Shown here piece after piece: positions 1 through 7,649 of a stretch of 64,000 nucleotides of DNA (its first letter is position 1; each line of letters begins with the position of its first letter). A program made the position numbers and the translations under genes. The notes under the pieces were generated by a model that was given only the letters and a program-made list of their open reading frames with translations, was not told the origin of the DNA and did no database searches. The stretch spans positions 62,001 through 126,000 of the forward strand of contig CALOBW010000044.1 of assembly GCA_942491525.1 (NCBI GenBank), given 5' to 3'. The stretch is from CAYWBU01 sp942491525. Its GTDB lineage: Bacteria; Desulfobacterota; Desulfomonilia; UBA1062.

Positions 1-407
1 GGGCCTTCACCGTTTTTGATGGCCTGTTCGAAGCCGATGACGCCGTTCTGGTAGGGCACAATGGCCTCATCATTGATGCGCTCGATGGTGGGCGACATAA
101 TGAAAAAGGTCAGGAAGATCGCCAGGGAGCTCAGAACCTGCTGGGGCGGCATCTGCTGGGTGCCGATGGCCTGGCGCATGAAGCCCAGCACGATGATGAT
201 GCGCGTGAAAGAGGTCACCATGATCATGATCGAGGGCGCCAAAGCCAGAATGGTCAGGACAAACATGATCCTGAGCACGCCCACAACTTCGCCGGGATCC
301 TCGGTCTGGGTGATGCCCAGCGAGATATCGGGTACGGTCACGGCCAGCGCGGCCAGCGGCAGCCCCAGCATCAGAAGCGCAACCAGCAGGCTAACCCTCT
401 TCATCAT
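1..407 (-). CDS. fliP: Flagellar export gate protein FliP (N-terminal part, gene runs off window)
   Basis: Core membrane subunit of the flagellar type III export gate (FliPQR channel). The visible 135 codons start with a cleavable-looking signal sequence (MKRVSLLVALLMLGLPLAALA), then the first long hydrophobic segment with the family-typical stretch MVTSFTRIIIVLGFMRQAIG and the QMPP motif. These are diagnostic of FliP. ATG ATG at 407/404 lies behind GGAGGAG and overlaps the end of fliO by 17 nt, so it is the last visible gene of the motA-fliP unit. The C-terminal half lies beyond position 1. Confidence 0.95.
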   Translation of the reverse strand, partial: MMKRVSLLVALLMLGLPLAALAVTVPDISLGITQTEDPGEVVGVLRIMFVLTILALAPSIMIMVTSFTRIIIVLGFMRQAIGTQQMPPQQVLSSLAIFLTFFIMSPTIERINDEAIVPYQNGVIGFEQAIKNGEG

Positions 408-711
408 ACTCCTCCAGCTCCTTGAGCAGGGTAACGCTTGACTGGGAGACCCCCAGCAGCAGAACCTGCTTGCCGGCCCTGACCAGGGCCAGCGAGGAGC
501 GCTGATTAAGAGGCACCTGCCCCATGACTTCCAGATTGAGGTTGCGTTTGACGCCGGCCACCGGGCCGTAACGTTTCAACCCCCAGGCCGTGGCCACCAT
601 GCCGGCCAGCACCAGGGCCAGCAGGGCGAAGTTCTGCCAGTAACCGCCGTCAGATGCCAGCAGCGCGGACGGCATAAGCAGCAGCGCAATGGTTGCAGCC
701 AGCTTTCTCAT
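391..711 (-). CDS. fliO: Flagellar biosynthesis protein FliO
   Basis: Small bitopic membrane protein that assists assembly of the FliP ring in the flagellar export apparatus. The 106 aa begin with a signal-like segment (about 1-19), followed by a single transmembrane helix (about 25-45) and a cytoplasmic domain with the FliO-type pattern NLEVMGQVPL..SLALVRAGKQVLLLGV. The start ATG overlaps the fliN stop (ATGA at 708-711), so the two are translationally coupled. The length is typical for short FliO proteins. Identification rests on sequence pattern and position between fliN and fliP. Confidence 0.9.
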   Translation of the reverse strand: MRKLAATIALLLMPSALLASDGGYWQNFALLALVLAGMVATAWGLKRYGPVAGVKRNLNLEVMGQVPLNQRSSLALVRAGKQVLLLGVSQSSVTLLKELEEYDEEG

Positions 712-1268
712 CCCAGCCTTTTGACGCGTTCCATGGGCGAGACGATATCGGTGATGCGGATGCCGAACTTTTCGGAGACCACCACCACCTCGCCGCGGGC
801 GATCAGCTTGCTGTTGACCAGGATGTCCAGCGGTTCGCCGGCCAGCCGGTTAAGTTCGATGACCGACCCCTGGCCGATCTGCAGCAGATCGTTGATCAGC
901 ATCTTGGTGCGGCCGATCTCAACGGTCACCTCCAGCGGAATATCAAGGATGAAGTCCAGATCACTGGAGGTGCCGGGGGCCGCGCTGCCGGGCTTCAGCT
1001 CGGCAAATTCGGCCGGCGCCGCCTTGGACGGAATGCCCTTGCCCTCTTGGATCTCAGCGCCGGTTTCAAGGGCATTGGCCCACTCTTCAGCCAGCTTGTC
1101 CTGCTCATCAACCTCGCCGCTGTCGATGCCCATCAGTTTATTGATATCGTCCTGGGAGAGCTCGGCGCCCCCGCCACTTTCGGGTTCTTCAGAGGCGCTG
1201 CCGCCACCCAACAGCTCATCCACCATGCTCTGGTCAAGTTCCACATCGTTCTGATTGTCATCAGCCAT
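708..1268 (-). CDS. fliN: Flagellar motor switch protein FliN
   Basis: C-ring protein of the flagellar switch. The protein is 186 aa from the ATG at 1268, which has GGAGGC about 7 nt upstream; a longer frame to 1319 would overlap fliM and lacks support. The N-terminal about 100 residues are acidic and low in complexity (MADDNQNDVELDQSM...). The C-terminal SpoA domain (about 105-186) shows LDIPLEVTVEIGRTKM, the GSVIELNRLAGEPLDI core and the closing FGIRITDIVSP, all FliN hallmarks. It follows fliM and overlaps fliO. Confidence 0.95.
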   Translation of the reverse strand: MADDNQNDVELDQSMVDELLGGGSASEEPESGGGAELSQDDINKLMGIDSGEVDEQDKLAEEWANALETGAEIQEGKGIPSKAAPAEFAELKPGSAAPGTSSDLDFILDIPLEVTVEIGRTKMLINDLLQIGQGSVIELNRLAGEPLDILVNSKLIARGEVVVVSEKFGIRITDIVSPMERVKRLG

Positions 1269-1281
1269 TGTTAACGCCTCC

Positions 1282-2274
1282 TTAGTAAAGCTGTTTCTTA
1301 ATCGGCCCCAGAACTTCAACAGCCATGTTGTCGTTCAAACGACCGGGCCGCCCCAGAAACTTGGGCAGACTCTGCACATTGATCCGCAGGGGATCCGAAA
1401 TATCCTCTTCCAGCATGATCACATCGCCCGGCCTGAGGGCCGAGAGCTCTCTGGATGAAATTGTTGTATGGCCCAGGGTCACGGCCGTCTCCACATAGAC
1501 GCTCATGAGCTCATGTTTGAAACGGTTGACCCACTCCAGGTCCACATCCTGCTTCTCATCGGTGTGGAAGCTGGAGTAGAGCCGGTCACGGATCGGCTCG
1601 ATCAGCATGTAGGGAATACAGACCATGATGTTGCCGCTGGCCTCCTCCATCTCGATATCGAACTGCACCACGATCAGGACATCCTCATTGGGGATGATGC
1701 CGGCAAACTGCGGGTTCATCTCGCCGCGGGTGTAGGAGAAGTGCAGCTCATAGACCGGCTGCCAGGCATTCTCAAGCTCATGCAGGGCCGCGGCCACCAC
1801 ATTGTAGAGCATCTTCTGCTCGATGGCTGTAAATTCGCGGCCCTCAATCTTCATGGCGCCGCCGCCCACGCCGCCGAAAAAGGCGTCGATCAGGGCAAAG
1901 ACCAGCTTGGTCTCGAGCACCACCAGGGCGTTGCCGCGCAAAGGTTCCATGCGCACGATATGGATGCTGGAGGGCACCGCCAGCGAGCGCATGAAGTTGC
2001 CGAACTTGATGGTGTCGAGCGAGACCGGCGTCACATCCACCATGCGCCTGAGCATGCTGGAGAGCGAGTTCCTGAAAAAACGCGCAAAGCGGTCATTGAT
2101 GGCATCCAGGGTCGGCATGCGGCCGCGGATAACCTTGTCCTGGGCCCCGAAATCAAAGGATTGGGGCCCTTCGCCCTCAACCTCATCGGCCAACTCGGTC
2201 TCGGTTTCAATCTCGCCGCCGACTACGCCCTTTAACAGGGCATCGACTTCATCCTGGGTGAGGATCTGTGCCAT
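1282..2274 (-). CDS. fliM: Flagellar motor switch protein FliM
   Basis: Switch protein that binds phospho-CheY and forms the middle of the C-ring. The 330 aa carry the N-terminal CheY-binding peptide LTQDEVDALLKGV, a central CheC-like domain (about 45-230, with LDAINDRFARFFRNSLSSML), and a C-terminal SpoA domain (about 245-325) with the usual PGDVIMLEEDISDPLRINVQ pattern. The ATG at 2274 has AAGGAG just upstream. Normal length, no anomalies. It lies between fliL and fliN in the motA-fliP unit. Confidence 0.97.
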   Translation of the reverse strand: MAQILTQDEVDALLKGVVGGEIETETELADEVEGEGPQSFDFGAQDKVIRGRMPTLDAINDRFARFFRNSLSSMLRRMVDVTPVSLDTIKFGNFMRSLAVPSSIHIVRMEPLRGNALVVLETKLVFALIDAFFGGVGGGAMKIEGREFTAIEQKMLYNVVAAALHELENAWQPVYELHFSYTRGEMNPQFAGIIPNEDVLIVVQFDIEMEEASGNIMVCIPYMLIEPIRDRLYSSFHTDEKQDVDLEWVNRFKHELMSVYVETAVTLGHTTISSRELSALRPGDVIMLEEDISDPLRINVQSLPKFLGRPGRLNDNMAVEVLGPIKKQLY

Positions 2275-2284
2275 TCAAATCTCC

Positions 2285-2806
2285 TTACTGAACCACAAAC
2301 TCCGTAAAGTAAACGCGCACAACCTGACCCGTTGTCAGGTACTTGTTGATACCGCTGATCATGCCGCGCTTCAACGCGCGCTTGCCGGCCACGGTGGAGA
2401 CATCTTCAAACGACTTGCTGGACAGCAGCACGATCACCTCGTCACGGATCTGGGGCATCTTCTGATTGATCTCTTCAACCAGCAGCTCATTGCTCAGCTC
2501 CACCTGCATGGTCAGCTTCAGATAACGGGTGCCCTGGGCGTCGGTCAGATTGACAATGAATGAATCCAGCAGCACCGTCGGGCCCATGGGCCCGGCAAAT
2601 CCGCCGGCCGGCATACGCTGCTGGCCGGCCTGCGGGGCCGGGGCCGCCTGCGGGGCCGGCGCGGCCTGCTCGCCGCCGCCCTTCAGCATAAAGAAGGCCG
2701 CGGCACCACCGCCGACAACGATCAGGGCAACCACAATGATGATTATCAGCATCATCGGTTTCTTTTTTTTCTCTTCTACTCCGCTCTCAGCGTTCTCTTC
2801 AGCCAT
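2285..2806 (-). CDS. fliL: Flagellar basal body-associated protein FliL
   Basis: Stator-associated inner-membrane protein that supports MotAB function. The 173 aa comprise a short cytoplasmic charged N-terminus (EEKKKK), one transmembrane helix (about 18-42), a Pro/Ala/Gln-rich linker (about 44-66), and a periplasmic FliL domain ending in YFTEFVVQ, the typical FliL C-terminus. It lies 9 nt after motB and 10 nt before fliM. Confidence 0.93.
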   Translation of the reverse strand: MAEENAESGVEEKKKKPMMLIIIIVVALIVVGGGAAAFFMLKGGGEQAAPAPQAAPAPQAGQQRMPAGGFAGPMGPTVLLDSFIVNLTDAQGTRYLKLTMQVELSNELLVEEINQKMPQIRDEVIVLLSSKSFEDVSTVAGKRALKRGMISGINKYLTTGQVVRVYFTEFVVQ

Positions 2807-2815
2807 TTGATCCTC

Positions 2816-3538
2816 CTAGAAACGATCTCTTAGTAGTACTATCTCTACCCGTCGGTTACGCTTGCGACCATCTGGGGTCTCATTGGTTTCCACGGGACGG
2901 TTACTGCCATAGCCGGCGATCGCGAAACGCGTCGGACTCATGCCGGCATTGTAGATAAAATAGTTGAGCACATTGTTGGCCCGGCGCATGGAGAGCTGCC
3001 AGTTGAAACGCGGATTGCCCACATTGTCGGTATGCCCCTCAACCGAGAGCAGCGCATCCGTATCACTGATCACCGAGACAACCGCGGCCAGCAGACCATA
3101 GGCCTCAGGAGCCAGCTTGTCGGAGCCCTTCTCAAAGAGCAGGTCGCCATTGATCATGATGGCCAGGCCGCGCGGATCCTCACGCACCGAGATGTCGGTC
3201 ATGCCCTTGCCCTGCACGCCGCCGACCTGCTGTTTCTGCTCCATGGCGTTCAGCAGGCTGCGGCTCAGCGACGAGGTGTCGATGAAAATTTTAACGTTAT
3301 CGGGCGCCACCAGCGACGGCAAACCCTGAATAGCCTTCTGGGAGGTCATCTCAAGGGGCCCCATGGCATCGTTGAAGAAGCCGAAGCTCTCCTTGAAGGC
3401 CTTGTCATCCATGGACTGCATGGAGATCAGCAGCACGAAGAAGGTGATCAGGAGGGTCACCAGATCCGAGAAGGTCGCCATCCAGCCATCGGTGTTCGGC
3501 AGATAGACGTACTCGACATTTTTCTTATCGTTGGCCAC
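2816..3538 (-). CDS. motB: Flagellar motor stator protein MotB (canonical copy)
   Basis: Peptidoglycan-anchored stator subunit. The single N-terminal helix holds the ion-carrying aspartate in its normal context (GWMATFSDLVTLL, Asp25). The C-terminal OmpA-like domain (about 125-240) has the peptidoglycan-binding pattern EGHTDN...NWQLSMRRA and NRRVEIVL. 240 aa is usual for MotB/PomB. Its start codon is immediately adjacent to or overlaps the stop of an upstream MotB-like gene at 3538. Which coupling ion it uses cannot be settled from sequence alone. Confidence 0.93.
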   Translation of the reverse strand: MANDKKNVEYVYLPNTDGWMATFSDLVTLLITFFVLLISMQSMDDKAFKESFGFFNDAMGPLEMTSQKAIQGLPSLVAPDNVKIFIDTSSLSRSLLNAMEQKQQVGGVQGKGMTDISVREDPRGLAIMINGDLLFEKGSDKLAPEAYGLLAAVVSVISDTDALLSVEGHTDNVGNPRFNWQLSMRRANNVLNYFIYNAGMSPTRFAIAGYGSNRPVETNETPDGRKRNRRVEIVLLRDRF

Positions 3539-4323
3539 TACATCTCCTCCAGTCTGAACTTGAAGCCGCGGTACTGGAATGTGCGCATGGGCTCATCGAT
3601 CCGGTCCGGCTCGGCAGCCATATCGCCGGGCAGATCGCCGACCACGGTGATCTCGACCCGGTTATTGAGCTGGCGTCCATGGTAGGTGTCATTGGAGGCG
3701 ATCGGCCGTTGCGAACCCAGACCGTAAGCCGACAGGCGGCCGTCCTGCACGCCATTTTCACGCAGATAGCTCATCACCACCAGCGCCCTGGCCGACGAAA
3801 GACCCCAGTTGGAGTAGTATGGCTCGCCCTCAATGGGGATCGAGCTGGTATGACCGGTCACGATCAGCGGATTTTCAACATCCTTGAGCAGGGCACTCAG
3901 AAGAGCCAGGTTGCGCCGGCCGTCAGGCAGAAAGTCGGCGCTGTCAGGTTCAAAGAGCACATCGTTCTTCATGGTGATCACCACCCCCAGGGCGCCTTCC
4001 GAGACGCCGGTGCCGTTCATGTTGCCGTTCTCGCGCAGGGTGGCGCGCACCTTCTTGATATCCATGGCGCCTGAAGATATGGGGGCCGTGGCCGGCGAAA
4101 TATCATGGCCGGCGGGCTGCTGCATCCTGGCACTGGTACCGCCCGGCAGGATGCCCATGGAACCCATCAGGGAGTTCATGGCCAGGCGCTTGCGCTTGTT
4201 GTCCATCACGCCCATGGAGGAGAGAACAATAAAGAAGGTCAGCAAGATCAGCATCAAAGACGTAAAGAGCGCCATGGTCAGATCTTTCTTCGGCTCTATA
4301 TAAACCTTCTTCTTCTTTGCCAT
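3538..4323 (-). CDS. MotB/OmpA-like protein lacking the ion-binding aspartate
   Basis: A 261 aa MotB-type protein between motA and the canonical motB. It has a basic N-terminus (KKKKVYIEPKKD), one transmembrane helix (about 15-36) and a C-terminal OmpA-like domain (about 125-245). Aligning its helix with the neighbouring MotB (TFFIVLSSM against TFFVLLISM) places Ser22 at the position of the conserved ion-carrying Asp. In the OmpA domain the usual GHTD is GHTS, although the later Arg and NNRVEI are kept. It is therefore unlikely to conduct ions by itself; it could pair with MotB in a mixed stator or act as an accessory. Gene order and an 8 nt gap to motA support a motor role. Confidence 0.85.
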   Translation of the reverse strand: MAKKKKVYIEPKKDLTMALFTSLMLILLTFFIVLSSMGVMDNKRKRLAMNSLMGSMGILPGGTSARMQQPAGHDISPATAPISSGAMDIKKVRATLRENGNMNGTGVSEGALGVVITMKNDVLFEPDSADFLPDGRRNLALLSALLKDVENPLIVTGHTSSIPIEGEPYYSNWGLSSARALVVMSYLRENGVQDGRLSAYGLGSQRPIASNDTYHGRQLNNRVEITVVGDLPGDMAAEPDRIDEPMRTFQYRGFKFRLEEM

Positions 4324-4331
4324 AGTTTAAC

Positions 4332-5108
4332 CTATTCGCCGCCGCCCTCATTGGCCGACTCACGCATGCCGGGAGCCAGATAGGCGTGCAGCTTGCGTTC
4401 AACGATTCTGGGGTTGTCACCGGCCGAGATCGACATAATGCCCTCGATGATCATGCCCTTGACCAGCGACTCCTCTGAGGAGCGGGTTGTCAGCTTGCCG
4501 GCCATGGGCAGACCGATCAGGTTGGCCAGCATGGACCCGTAGAAGGTCGTCAAAAGAGCAACAGCCATGGCCGGGCCGATGGATGAGGGATCGGACATGG
4601 ACTGCAGCATCTGCACCAGTCCCACCAGGGTACCGATCATACCCATGGCCGGCGCATAGGTGGCCAGCGAGGTCATGATGTCGGAGCCCTTCTTGTGGCG
4701 CTGCTCGATGTACTCAATTTCGGTTTCCAGAATATCACGGATGGCCTGGGGTTCCAGACCGTCAATAACCAGCTCGATGCCCTGTTTGAAGAAGGGGTCT
4801 TCAAGTTCACTGGCGGCACTCTCAAGGGCCAGGATTCCCTCGCGTCTGGCGCGCGTGGCAAAATCAACAAAGGTCGGGATCAGACTCTGGGAGTCGTGGG
4901 CCTGGGCAAAGAAGACGTTCTTGATAACACCGCCGGCACCCAAAATATCCTTGAGCGGATAGTTGATGAATAGAACACCGAATGTTCCGCCCACAACGAT
5001 CAGCAGACTGGGGGTGTTGACAAAAAGAGTCAGCGGTCCGCCCGACAGGATTCCAAACAGAACCATGCCGAAGGCAACAATGACTCCAATAATCGTAGCC
5101 AGATCCAT
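4332..5108 (-). CDS. motA: Flagellar motor stator protein MotA/PomA
   Basis: Four-helix stator subunit that forms the pentamer around MotB. The 258 aa include the cytoplasmic loop with the torque-generating charged patch (RREGILALES), the third helix with TYAPAMGMIGTLVGL and the fourth with LLTTFYGSMLANLIGLPMAGKL, including the two conserved prolines. Thr residues in GMIGT and ALLTT resemble sodium-type PomA, but this is only suggestive. First gene of the motA-fliP transcription unit; a sigma54-type promoter lies 38 nt upstream. Confidence 0.95.
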   Translation of the reverse strand: MDLATIIGVIVAFGMVLFGILSGGPLTLFVNTPSLLIVVGGTFGVLFINYPLKDILGAGGVIKNVFFAQAHDSQSLIPTFVDFATRARREGILALESAASELEDPFFKQGIELVIDGLEPQAIRDILETEIEYIEQRHKKGSDIMTSLATYAPAMGMIGTLVGLVQMLQSMSDPSSIGPAMAVALLTTFYGSMLANLIGLPMAGKLTTRSSEESLVKGMIIEGIMSISAGDNPRIVERKLHAYLAPGMRESANEGGGE

Positions 5109-5145
5109 AGAAAACCCTCACATTAGCTTTATTTCTGACAAAATT

Positions 5146-5161
5146 AGCAAGGGATATGCCA
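5146..5161 (-). promoter_or_regulatory. Sigma54 (-24/-12) promoter of motA
   Basis: On the minus strand this reads TGGCATATCCCTTGCT, with GG and GC separated by exactly 10 nt, matching the RpoN consensus TGGCAC-N5-TTGC. The predicted start is near 5135, leaving a 27 nt leader before the motA ATG. RpoN control of mid-class flagellar operons is established in many bacteria. Confidence 0.75.
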
Positions 5162-5354
5162 TATGTCCAGCGATTTGATTGCCTTAAGGCCAGCTAAACT
5201 CAGGATTTAACCTCTTTAAGACCACAGCGGTAAAAGATAATTTAAACTAAGCCATATAAACAGGGCCTTAACTTATAAACAAAACAAAATTTAAATTGCC
5301 GGCCCAGCGCCGGCCATTTGCGGCCGAGCGCTGTCCGGCAGTCATTAATTTGAC

Positions 5355-5387
5355 ACAAAAGAGCGTCAGACCCACTGGATCTGACGC
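5355..5387 (-). terminator. Intrinsic terminator after flgE
   Basis: A perfect 8 bp stem (GCGTCAGA / TCTGACGC, 5363-5370 and 5380-5387) with a 9 nt loop. Reading the minus strand, TCTTTTG follows. It sits 24 nt past the flgE stop and separates the fliK-flgD-flgE unit from motA. Confidence 0.75.
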
Positions 5388-5410
5388 CCAACTACATAGT
5401 CAATCGCTTA

Positions 5411-6958
5411 CTATCGTTTCAGGTTGATCAGCTCCTGCAGCATCGTATCAGTAGTGGTGATGATACGGGAGTTGGCCTGGAAACCGCGCTGGATCGTGAT
5501 CATGGAGACCATCTCCTTGGACATGTCAACATTGGACTGTTCCAGGGAGTTGGGCGAGATGCGGCCGAGACCGTTCTCACCGGGATGGCCGGTGATGGGT
5601 GCGCCGGAGTTACGGGTGGCGCTCCAGAGGTTGCCGCCCACCTTGTTGAGGGCCTGCTCATTGTTGAATTTGGCCAAGGCGACTCTGAAGAGGTTCAGGA
5701 TCTGACCGTTGGAGTAGTTACCCACCATGACGCCGTCCGTATCCACCGAGATGGTCTCAAGGAAGCCGGTGCCGTAACCGTCCTGGGTCTGGTAGATGGT
5801 GGTGGAAGAGGATGCGTACTGGGTGGAGATCAGAGCCTGGGGTTCCCAGGATGAGGTGGGCAGAACGCCGCCGTTAACACCAGCAACATTATTAGCACCA
5901 CCCCAGACGCCGGTCTGGCTTCTAAGGCCCATCTGCAGATTGATCGACTGCGGCACGCCAGCAACGAACTCGGCGTTCATCTCAGGATAACCCTCGGGTG
6001 AGAAGGGGGCCTGGACCCAGTTACCGGCATCTGTCGGGTCATTCGCCACACCAGTAGCCAGCGCTGAAGCATCATCATAGACAAAAGATGTGAAGCTGGC
6101 CAGATCACCGGTTGACGAATTAAAGCTCATGGTGCCGCGCATCAATATGCCCTGCTCCGCCTGACCGGCAAAATCGGCGCGCAGATCATCGGCCGGGTTG
6201 CTGCAGACCATATACTCCCAGGTATTATCCAGGTTACCGGCAGCACCGGTGTTGATATCATATTCGTTATAAGGACCGGGTGCCGCCTCTTCCGAGGCGC
6301 GATCAAAGTAGACCGTCAGATCATGGGAGTTACCCAGAGAGTCAAAGACCCTGATGGCAGTCTGGTAGCCGTAATTGCCGTCGGCAATGGGCTGGGCCGC
6401 CGTGGCATCCCAGGCGCCGAAGAGCGAAACCGAGTGGGAGGTGTCGGTGGTGTCAAGGTTGGTAATGACCTCCAGCTCGGCGGTCTGCTGCGGCGGCGAA
6501 GTAAAATCGCTCAGGCGCATGTCGCCGATGGTGCCGATATCGTTACCATTGTCATCCAGCTGCCAGCCCTGGACAACGTTGCCCGACGGGTTGGTGAAGA
6601 AGCCGTCCTGGTCAAAGCGGAACTGACCGGCGCGGGTGTAGTAGGTGGTGCCGGAGCCCTGGGGGCTGACCATGAAGAAACCGTTACCGCCGATGGCCAG
6701 ATCTGTGGCGTTGGAGGTGGTCTCGAAGGAGCCCTGCTGGAAGAGGGTATCAACATCGGACATGGCTGTACCACGACCGATCTGGGCGCTACCCGAGGCA
6801 GTGGCGACGGACTGGGAGAGAACGTCCTGGAAGGTTGTTCTGCTCGACTTAAAACCGATGGTGCTGACGTTGGCGATGTTATCGCCGATGACGCTCATGG
6901 CGTCGCCATGGGTGGAAAGACCGCTAACACCTGAAAATAGTGAACTACTTAAACTCAT
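5411..6958 (-). CDS. flgE: Flagellar hook protein FlgE
   Basis: Hook filament subunit, 515 aa, within the long-FlgE range. The N-terminus has the rod/hook family motif SSLFSGVSGLSTHGDAMSVI and NIANVSTIGFKSSR. The body includes the FlgE D2 region, and the C-terminal helix has the family-typical SNVDMSKEMVSMITIQRGFQANSRII. The gene follows flgD by 11 nt and ends in a strong terminator. No truncation is seen. Confidence 0.96.
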   Translation of the reverse strand: MSLSSSLFSGVSGLSTHGDAMSVIGDNIANVSTIGFKSSRTTFQDVLSQSVATASGSAQIGRGTAMSDVDTLFQQGSFETTSNATDLAIGGNGFFMVSPQGSGTTYYTRAGQFRFDQDGFFTNPSGNVVQGWQLDDNGNDIGTIGDMRLSDFTSPPQQTAELEVITNLDTTDTSHSVSLFGAWDATAAQPIADGNYGYQTAIRVFDSLGNSHDLTVYFDRASEEAAPGPYNEYDINTGAAGNLDNTWEYMVCSNPADDLRADFAGQAEQGILMRGTMSFNSSTGDLASFTSFVYDDASALATGVANDPTDAGNWVQAPFSPEGYPEMNAEFVAGVPQSINLQMGLRSQTGVWGGANNVAGVNGGVLPTSSWEPQALISTQYASSSTTIYQTQDGYGTGFLETISVDTDGVMVGNYSNGQILNLFRVALAKFNNEQALNKVGGNLWSATRNSGAPITGHPGENGLGRISPNSLEQSNVDMSKEMVSMITIQRGFQANSRIITTTDTMLQELINLKR

Positions 6959-6969
6959 CGCTGCCTCCT

Positions 6970-7638
6970 TTATCCCGTAATGGTGCGTACATCCGAGATG
7001 GTTACTTCTTTATCGCCGACCTTCAGATAGGTGACTCCATTCTCATATCTGACGCCGGTTACCGTACCTTCCGTATAGGTCATCGAACTGACCTTGGCTC
7101 CGTCGGGCTTAGTTGCTTCAACTGTGAAGATGTAGCGCCCGTCGGCAGCATCCTTGCCGTTCTGATCCTTGCCGTCCCAGCTGACCGAGGCCTCGCCCTC
7201 ATTGACCGATCCCTCTTCAATGACGCGGACCAGTTTGCCGCTCTCATTGTAGATGCTGACCCGAACCTCGGATGCATCATCACCCAGCTCATAGCTGAGG
7301 TTGACCGGATCACCCTCATAGACAACCGTATTGCCGCGGGCGTTAACTTCACGTCCCACGAAGGAGAGCGCGGTCATATTGTTGATCGAGGCGGTCAGCT
7401 GAGCCATGTCATTGATACTGCTGGTCATCTGCTTCTGCTGCTCCAGGGCTGTAATCTGAGCCATCATGGCGCTGGTATCCTGATTCTCCATCGGTTTGAG
7501 GGGATCCTGATACTGCAGCTGGGTGGTCAGCAGCCTGAAAAAATCTTCAGCCAGCATGTCGCCTTCACTGCGCGAACTCTGGGGCGTGCTGACTGCGCCC
7601 TGATTAGCCAAGAGTGATTCCAATCCTACAATAGCCAT
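6970..7638 (-). CDS. flgD: Hook assembly cap protein FlgD
   Basis: Scaffold protein that caps the growing hook. The 222 aa have the diagnostic N-terminal DFFRLLTTQLQYQDPLKPMEN motif, followed by an alpha-helical export region and a C-terminal FlgD Ig-like domain with SWDGKDQNGKDAADGRY. It lies 11 nt downstream of fliK and 11 nt upstream of flgE in one transcription unit. Confidence 0.96.
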   Translation of the reverse strand: MAIVGLESLLANQGAVSTPQSSRSEGDMLAEDFFRLLTTQLQYQDPLKPMENQDTSAMMAQITALEQQKQMTSSINDMAQLTASINNMTALSFVGREVNARGNTVVYEGDPVNLSYELGDDASEVRVSIYNESGKLVRVIEEGSVNEGEASVSWDGKDQNGKDAADGRYIFTVEATKPDGAKVSSMTYTEGTVTGVRYENGVTYLKVGDKEVTISDVRTITG

Positions 7639-7649
7639 CTCATCCTCCT

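Larger units (their letters stand above)
5109..5410. other. Intergenic region between flgE and motA
   Basis: About 300 nt without a gene. It carries the motA sigma54 promoter near the motA end and the flgE terminator near 5355-5387. At about 5298-5315 there is a GC-rich dyad (GCCGGC-CCAGC-GCCGGC), some 165 nt upstream of the predicted motA start, a plausible enhancer-protein site. The middle (5215-5295) is AT-rich with no recognisable ORF. Confidence 0.6.
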
